DNA of 64,000 bases from Symsagittifera roscoffensis. Its lineage: Eukaryota; Xenacoelomorpha; Acoela; Convolutidae. This document shows, in pieces, positions 46,101-55,100 of the stretch. The DNA lies in assembly GCF_963678635.1 (NCBI RefSeq), contig NC_087070.1:45243467-45307466 (forward strand), in the 5' to 3' direction. The position numbers and the translations under genes were made by a program. Below the pieces are notes generated by a model, which worked only from the letters and a program-made list of their open reading frames with translations, was not told where the DNA came from and did no database searches. How positions within the stretch are numbered: the stretch's first letter is position 1; each line of letters opens with the position of its first letter.

Positions 46101-49100
46101 CCATCTTACCAACATGACGCTGAACACCAGTATCGTTACATTCTGGGTTGGGCTAGGCAATCCCATGGACAACAATTCTTCGGCATCCCAAACCAGTACT
46201 AGGTTTGGTCTCTTGGGTTACCGAAACGTCTGCGCCAGGCAGCGACACGGGTACTCCCCATGAGTTAACAGGCTGTTTCTCCAAGTTCGATATTCCGACG
46301 CCACTAGCAGGGGTTCAATTTCCATCATCGTTTGATGCGTCTCATCTTTTTCGTCTATCGTGGGAAAATCGCTCGACATTATACCCTTCGCCTTCTTCTT
46401 CTGGAACTCACTGATGCTTCTTCACCGCATTTCACAAAGTCTTCCCAACTATTTCTTCCAACTCATCCCTAGACCTCTCCAATTGCCCGTAGGATCTTCC
46501 TTAAGAATTCATGGGACCTCTCCTACATTATCGACAGTCGCACGCACTTGGGCACCGAGAAGAGCTAATCTATCAGTCGGCGTTGTGTTCTTGCATTCAC
46601 AACCACCATGAGCGTCGGGTACTTGCTGTTGCAGTATGGTGCTGCGCTAGATCCCACAAGATACTTCGAGCCGGCTGTCTTATGATATCCCATGTTGTGC
46701 CTTAGATTCATCTCGTTCTCAAAAGGCTCCCGCCAGCTTCCAAATTTCTGCTCCGCTTGTAATGCTCCACGGAAAACTTCCACACTCAAGGACGTGAACA
46801 GCTCATGGGCACGCTCCAGGCGTTCCAAGGACTCAATCGAGCTGACCATGCTACAGAATCCCAAGGCGGTCATCAGATTCACCTCCGTCTTTCCATGGTA
46901 ATCCGCAATCAATTCTATAACATCTTTTCTCTGACATACCCAATCTTCCATACAATTTGGCTAGCTGGCAGTGCTATCCACTCAATGTTTTCAGGCAATG
47001 ACCATTCCCACACAAGTGCCCTTCCATTCCACAACTGGAAGCTAAGCAGGCACCCTCCTTCATCCAATCACTAGGAAAGTTCCCCTCGGACGGCTCCGTG
47101 GGTTGTTCATCATCTTGCCGCGTTACTTTCAGGCCTTCGTTACCAGGAAACACAAATAATTTCCTGGTATATGTGATGCAACAGGGGGCAGCGCTATCAT
47201 CCCTCCTACACCAGGCCTCTGTTTCCGTAAAAACTCGATATTCTCGTATTCTTTTAAAGTCGGCCGCCAGTGCTGTCTTGAAACTTACATCCGCGGTTAT
47301 TGCTATAGCGCACATACATTCCGTGAGTATGAAATCACTGTCCGTGAGAACGAAATTGTTTGAATAGTGATTTGGTAAATCAAAACATGATCCAAAATTC
47401 GTCCAAAAAGCGGTTTTTTAGCGTTTTCGCCCTCCGTTTCCAGCTCTCCGGTTTCCCTTGCCGATTTTAATTTTTTGATCATAAGGTTTTCGGTGTGGGT
47501 GAGTCCTACCCCCACTCCCCGGACAAACATATCCATCGATCATCCCCGTCGAATGCCGAAAATCGAGCAGATCGAGATTGGATTCTGGAACGCGTAAAGG
47601 ACCATCTGGAGCGACCCAGTTAGACTCAGTATTGCCATGACTGATGTATTTGATGCTCTTTTGATCGACACCTTGAATCGTCAAGATTGTCTCTATCGGG
47701 TCTGCAGGCAGATCATGGAGCCATTCGAGCAATCGCGGATTTGTCAATTCTTGCTCATGCATCTGCTCCGTCTCTGTTTTGAACTCCACCTCCGGTTCAG
47801 AGCAGTCGTCGATCCGATCCTGTTCTATGTTGTTGACTAGGGCGATCTCTTGTGGCACCACTACTTCGTCCCGTCCCACTAGCGAGTCCATTGTGTCACT
47901 CAAAACTATCCTGTCTATGACAAAATCCTTACCATACGGGTTGCACTTCTTGTTTTTTCCTCTTTTGCCCTGGCGTGTTTCCATGGTGATGTGTCAGGCT
48001 GAAGTTGATTAAGGAAAGTCAGGCAATTTTTCTTAATCACCTACAGTTTGGTCTGGACAGTCCCAGTCTTCTTCGGCATATGGAAGAGTCTCGTCGTTCA
48101 CCTCCACTCGTTCGGTTAACTCCAGGTCGTGGCAGATCGCAATTATCTGCCACCTCATTCCCGTCGTTTTTGTCGCGCGTGCCTCTTTCATTCACCTCGC
48201 AGGCAGGATCCACTATCAAATAATCCTAATCATGCATGTCGGCTGGAATACACCAGTCGTCTGATGAAGCATTGTGGGGCTTGATGTTCTCGTGATGAGC
48301 TGCCCGTCCGGTACTCAACCGATAAAAACGACCTCCTTGGTGCACTTCAGTTATTTGAAATGGACCGCGCCATTTTTTCAGCAACTTTTTAGTTCCCTTT
48401 GGTGGAACTACCTCTTGGAACACCCAGACATAATCTCCGACTGAGTAGGCTTTTGCATCCGCAATCCTTTTATCGAATCTTCGTTTTATCTAATTTGAGC
48501 CTGCTGCATGTTCCACCTGCATAAATCATTAAACTCATGCTGCCTCCTGATCACATCACGCACGTACGTTTGTGGTGCTGTTTTCTTTGCTTCGTACTCA
48601 GGGTAGAAGAACGAAGAACGTTAATGGAAGTGCTTTTTCATGACCGGTCAAAATCATGTGCGGTCTTATTCCCCTGACAGTAAGTTCTGTGCTGTTATAA
48701 GCACCCATCACTTGCGGCAAGTGCCTATCGCAGTCGTCCATGTATCGTGAGCAATAAACCCTCAACATGGACACTAACGTGCGATTCTGCCTTTCAACCA
48801 GGCCATTCGTTTGTGGGTGATAAGTGGTCGAGTGGGCCTGTGCCACTTGTGACCTCTTCATTAACTCCTTCGTGAAATCACCCAAGAATGCTTTGCCATT
48901 GTCTGATTGGAATGTGATGGGGCAGCCGTGTCTCGCTACCCATACATTTATCAAGTGATCGCACGTTTCTTCCACTGATGCTGTCATGCAGGGGGCTGCC
49001 TCTGCATATTTCGTGAAATGATCAATCATTACCAGCACTTGATTGTAGCCCGTGGCTGTCATGCATATCTTCTGATGATCAATTCGCACCACCTCGTTGA

Positions 49101-52100
49101 ATCCTGATGACTATTGACTGCAGGGGAAACCTCAATTTCCGGGGGTCCTTAGGCTGTTGACATGACAAGCATGCGGAGATCTACTTTTCAAAGGCATTCT
49201 TCAAACCAGGCCATTCGAACCGTTTCTGTTTCCTATTGTACACTTTGTTCACCGCCTTGATGGCCCATTTGATCATGTGAACGAAAGAGCAATTCAGTTT
49301 CAGTCTGATACAACTGCGATAGCACTATCGAATTATACTTGTAAAGGACTTAGTCTTCCACCTTGAGTTTGCAGGCCATGATCCCTTCTTTATTCAAGTA
49401 CAACAGATCTTTTCTCTTTAGATAAAAGTGCTTTGGGATCTTGTAGCTGTCTTTTTCCAAATCGCCTTTGTCATGTGCTCCGTTTTCGATCCATCTCTTT
49501 AGGTTACTCGTCATTCAATCATTTCGTTGCGCCCTTAAGAGGTCCGACAGTCGGTACCTGGCTTTCAGATTAGTCTTCATCACGTTTAGTTGTCCGCTAA
49601 CTATCTCCGGTGCATGGTACTCGTCCATCAACTTAACGCACCATGTCTTTTTCAAAGGTGTTGCCTCTTGCACTGATGGTTCCAGGTTGGTAGGGACGAC
49701 CGTAGCATGCGGATAAAACCCAGTCGGACGTTTCGACACAGCTATTAATTCAAGCTCGTCTGCGGCATTATCCATTACTGTGCCCTCCTCGTCGGAGGTA
49801 TATGGTCTCTGTCTGGGTCTTCATGCATTTCTCTATCCAGCCCGCGCTGCTTCCATTCTACTAGCTAAGAATGAACCGCGATTTCTGAGACGTCGGAATT
49901 TGATGTAGTTTCTGACCCATTCTCCCAAGGCTGAGATAACAGACTGCGAGTCATCAGTTTAGCCGATGGATTCTGCATCATCGTCTTTTGATTTTTTCAT
50001 GATTTATCTCGACTGCCCGGACAAAATTCTGTCCCTTGGTCGCTCTGAAGTCGACTCCCCGGAGAAAATTCTGTCCCTTGGTCGTTTCGACATTGTTTCT
50101 CCGGACAAGTCATCCTGCCCGGGCCTGAAGGTGCATGACTCCCCGGACAATGTTTCGTCTCCTGATGAACAGTCCGAGCTCGGCTCGTACTCTTCCATCG
50201 TGTCTGTGAACTCAACACTTCTCGTTACGCTGGATCTTAATTCAACGTTGACCTCTTGAGCAGTCTGAGTAGCGATCGATTGTTGACACTCCACATACGA
50301 GGTCCTCAGAAGGACATACTTCGGAATCGCACTCATTAACTGATTCACTAACGATCGACAATCCAGTTTAAGGTCCCGACTCCGAATTGCTACTGGTCTC
50401 TTCTCCGTTTTTTCGGTGATTGTGAACCTCTGCACGGTCTCCATCCATTCATGGCCATGCAGTTCAACCTCTGTCAAGCAGGTCACGGAGTTTCAGCATG
50501 ACGTCCGGTACCACGTTCACCGTCTTGTTTAGCAAGGCTATGCTGTTGGAACCCAGCCTGGTCAGTTCTTGCTGCACCAGGTTTGATCAAACCAGCAAGT
50601 CCAACGAGACCGGATCACCTTTCGCTAACATTTTGGTCTCCGCAGCCGCTCGGGATGTCCTAGTATGGGGTGCCCGGAGATGTCCTGGTATGGGGTGCCC
50701 GGACTTGTCAAGCCATGTGGTGAGTGGCAGTTCGCTGTAGGTTTCTTTGTCCAGGAATGAAAATCTATCCTTAATCTCTGCTTGGTTGGCCTGCCTCTTC
50801 TCGTCGCTCATAAAAATCTGTCTTTTTGCTGAGGCTGTCGGCATTTGGCGTTTGTCACGGGTTCGATGCTCTATGATCATGTGGTATCCGTCCAGAGGCA
50901 CGATCCAACGACCAATATAGCTTGGGTCCTTTGAATAGGTCTTCAGCCAGGCAAGAGCACGATTATCCACGCGCAACTTGAAGAGAGCACTCCTTAAATA
51001 GGCTCTGTATTTCTCAACGAAAGTGATCAATGCGAGCATCTCCGCCTTTGGTGCACCGTATTTCATTTCAGTGTCGCTCAGGACTTTACTTCCGTAAGCT
51101 TTTGGTCTGAGAACAGTCCTCCCGTTCCACTCCTGTTCCTGGTGAAGTATGCCCGATATCGCAACCACTGATGCATCTGTATCTAGTACAAACAACCCCT
51201 TTTCTGTTTGCATGCCGAGCACCGGAGCCTAGCAAATTTCTTGCTCAATATTCTCAAAGGAGACCTGAGCTTCGTCAGTCCAACTGAATTTTTGCCTTTA
51301 TTTTGCGTCAGCTTCTGCATGGTATATATCTTGTCAGCATACCCTTTGATAAACTCTCGTTAGAAGTTAGCGAATCCGAGGAAGCTCATCAATTGCGTGT
51401 CGGTCTTCGGTGCTTTCCATGTCAACACCGCTTCAACCGCTTCGGGATCCGGTCTGACCCCGTGTTTACCTACAAGGCGGCCCAGATACTTGATTGAGTC
51501 TCTCAGGATTTCGCACTTTGAAGGTTTGCACTTCAGACCAGCTTGTTTCATGCAACTAAAGACCTCGTCTAGTCTCCTTATATGGACCTCCAGTGTTGGT
51601 TCTTTTCCACTGGTACAGCCCCAGTTCACACGCAAAGCCTGTTTTTCTCGATCTTGTTTTCTGAGGGGCACCTGCCAGAACGCAGAGCCCAAATCCAAAG
51701 TCGTGAAGAATTTTGCGTTTCCTAACTTGGAGAGGCTCTCGTCAACGCGGGGAATCGGCTAAGCGTTCTTTGTCGCTACCGCATTCAGGAAGCGGAAATC
51801 ACAACAAAACCTAAGTTGACCCTTTCTTTTTTGCCATGCTCACGCCGCAAGCCCACGGGTACTTCGACGGTTCGATCATGTCATATTCCATTCACATTTT
51901 AATTTCTTTTCTGCATGCTTCGGACTTGTGTTGGGTCATTCTCCTAGCTCCCTCCCTATGAGGTACCGAACCCTCTTCTATTTCTATCTCATGTTCCACA
52001 AAATTGCAGCAGCATATATCAGCCTTATGCTTCGAAAAAACGTCTGCGTTTCGATTTAAAACCGCTCTGAGCGAGTCTAACTCCTTGTCTGGTAATTTGC

Positions 52101-55100
52101 CTTTCAAGTGCTCTATCTCAAATAAGACCGGTTGGTTCGATACTAATTCTGTTTCTGTTGGCCTATCAGCAAAATTTGAGCAACTAGACAGCCCATCGTC
52201 TGTCTCTGATTTCATTGAAAACATCTTTTTAGAAGACTTTTTAGAAGACAATTCACTTATCTTTAAAATGCATTCTTGGTTGGCATGTAAAGGAGATTCG
52301 GTTACTTCATGTTTCTTGAAGTTGTCCACACTCCGATATTCTGTGCTCAGAGGCAATGCGTAAACAAGTTTCTTGCCTCTTTGTATCGTCACTGTTGTTG
52401 CCTCTGTGTTCAACAACACACTCACACACAGTCCGCTCTGAGTAAGTAAGAAGCTTCTTCCTGAATTAGCTGAGCTTTTACTGTTTGGCTTGGAAACCAG
52501 ACACAACTGTCTGTCGCTAGTAAGCTCATTCAGGTTCCGCATCCTAAATGTCGCTATTACAGTCTGATGTGGTTTTAACCTAACTTTCCGATCTAGGAAA
52601 ATTGGCACCTTTGCTTGATTAATCACGATTTTATTAAATGGTTTCTTTTCGTATTTCCTTTCTGGGTCCTTGATTCTTATCAACCCGTCGTTGAGGTCAA
52701 TCGTGACATCGGAGTTGCGCACCAAATCTCGTCCTAGGATGAAATAGTCGGACTCATCAAGATTCTCGACGACCAGGAAACTCATCCAGAGATGTCTCCC
52801 TCCCAGCTGCAACGTGATGATAGGGTTTCTTCCGGTCATATTTTGCACCCTAATTAGCCGCTGCTAGTCTGATATTAGTCGGAATCAGATCCTACCTATC
52901 AAAACCCATGTCGGTCCAAGTGCTCACAGGCATGACACTGACCACTGCTCCGGTGTCTAATAGTCCTTTCACGGAGAGTTGTCTACCCTGCACGTCCAGT
53001 ACATGCGCAGCCAGATCGGCTTCAAAGCCTATGTGGACTGCGTCTTGTTCGAGAATGGCGTTGTGTCCGATTCGTCGGACCTAAGATCTTCTCGACCGAT
53101 GTAGATCCGGCCTACCTGGTCATTTGCATCGGTCACGTGAGCTTTAGTGTAAATTTTTATGCCGTCCACGTTCATGAGAATCGGGTATGGGCCATACACT
53201 TCAATGTAGTGTCCTACTTTCATTAGCTATACACAATACACAATTGATAACCAGATAAGAATACCCTATAGATAACAGCGATCTTTTGTTCAGTATCAAT
53301 TTACCGCTACAGACGTATCAAATCACTGCTTCGTTTAAAATCAAACAATATTTTATAAAAGAGCAGCGCTGGCTTCAATGACAGATAAGTTAAACTCAGT
53401 CTTAAAGAAAAAGACTTTCCTCGATTGGAACACTCCAAAAGAACGAAGCCCAGGACACTGTCTTCTCAAGTGAGTGTTTTGTCTAATACACTCACCGAGG
53501 TTTTCTTCTATATGTCCTGCGATTGCCCGTGCTGTCCGACTACGTAGCTCAAGGCAACCTTTTGATCGAAAATATTTAGAATCTAAGCAAAAGCTCTCCC
53601 ACACCCGGACAGTTCCAAGTGCACGAGAGTAGGGAACAACTTTGTCTTCACAAGTGATTGTGTCTTGTCTAATTCACTCACCGAGGTCTTCTTTTATGTG
53701 TTCCCGGATTGCCTGAGCCTTCCTATTAAGTAGCTCAAGGCAACCACACAACCAAACTCACAATCAAAAAAAAAATTTCGGATACCTTTGATGAACCCGA
53801 TTAGAATCCAAAGTTAATCGCGAATCTTCGGGTCTACTGGGCCACTATTCTCCTAAAATACACGTCCCGTGAGTAGTCGACCTACTATTTAGACCTTAAA
53901 AGGATATCTAAGGATGTTTAAATTGTCCCGGAGGGTACCTCCAAAAATTCACGAAAGGAGGGTCAATAAGAGGCTTAACTCACTTCGGAGGGTTGCTTCG
54001 GAGGGTACCCTCAAAAATCTTAATTTTTCAAGTTTAGCCTAAAGGGGTATCCAGCTAACCCTAAAAAGTGTCAAAACGAGCTAAATTCACTCTGGAGGGT
54101 AATTTTAAATATTTAGGAAGGTTGCGTGAAAAATTTCTGCTAAGGAGGGTTCCTATTGGGCTTAGCTGGCTCCGGAGGGTTGCTTCGGAGGGTTCCTCAA
54201 AAATCACAAAAACAGATAATTTCACCGCTCTGTATCATCCGACTGCAGTCTAACTTATTTAAAACTGGGTTGGCCGACTCGGTCAACCTTCCCAATAGGA
54301 TAAAAAGGTAATTTCATAAAAACTTCTGCCGCTCGGAGGGTGCCCTAAAATTTGGACCCTCCAAACTAACAAAGTTTTTAAAAAATTTCTTCCCTGAAGT
54401 TATCAACCCAAAAAAAACGGTTGCGATCCAGAAAAGTAGTCAAAACCGTCGACTTATGGTGCCAAAGTTATTCCGATCGATTGGCTGGTCTTTGAGAAAT
54501 CGCCAAAAACGCGTTCGTTAAGTTGGCCTTTTTTCACCACCTATATAGGTTCTCAGAGACTTTTTCCGCATTTCTTAATGAAAGTGCCTAAAAATACTTG
54601 AAACGAGCCTAGTAGCCCTGTACAGCACTAAAATAATGCAAAAAACGGGACCAAAATTTGGTTTGGAAACAAAAATTTGGCCAAAAACTATCAAATTTGG
54701 ACCCTCCGATTCCTTCCTTTTCCAATCTTCAAGTCTCTAGCTCTATATACGGAGCTATTCGGAAGATAACTCAAAAATAGCCCTAGCAACCGAACACTTT
54801 ATGCTAGCACGATTCTAACGCAAAAAAAAGTTATCGCTCTTACTCTAAATACTCAAAAACTTGATTCTCCAAACATGTTGACGAAATTCGGAAAATCACA
54901 AAAACTTTGATCCAAAAAAATTTATTTTCGCTTACTTCTACTACGTCATTTTTTGAGCGGTTTATTTAGTTAGAGGGGTCGAACTACGTAGTCGCTCACT
55001 GCGCAGAAGCTTTTTGCTGTTCGGAAAAGCTCGGATATCCAAAATTTCTGGTGTTAACCGTTTGGTCGAAAATCAATATTTTTGAACAAAATTTGGGTGT

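Noticed and set aside
45766-47367. Plus-strand ORFs of up to 165 aa
   Set aside because: Antisense to the degraded third ORF of element B; no independent support.
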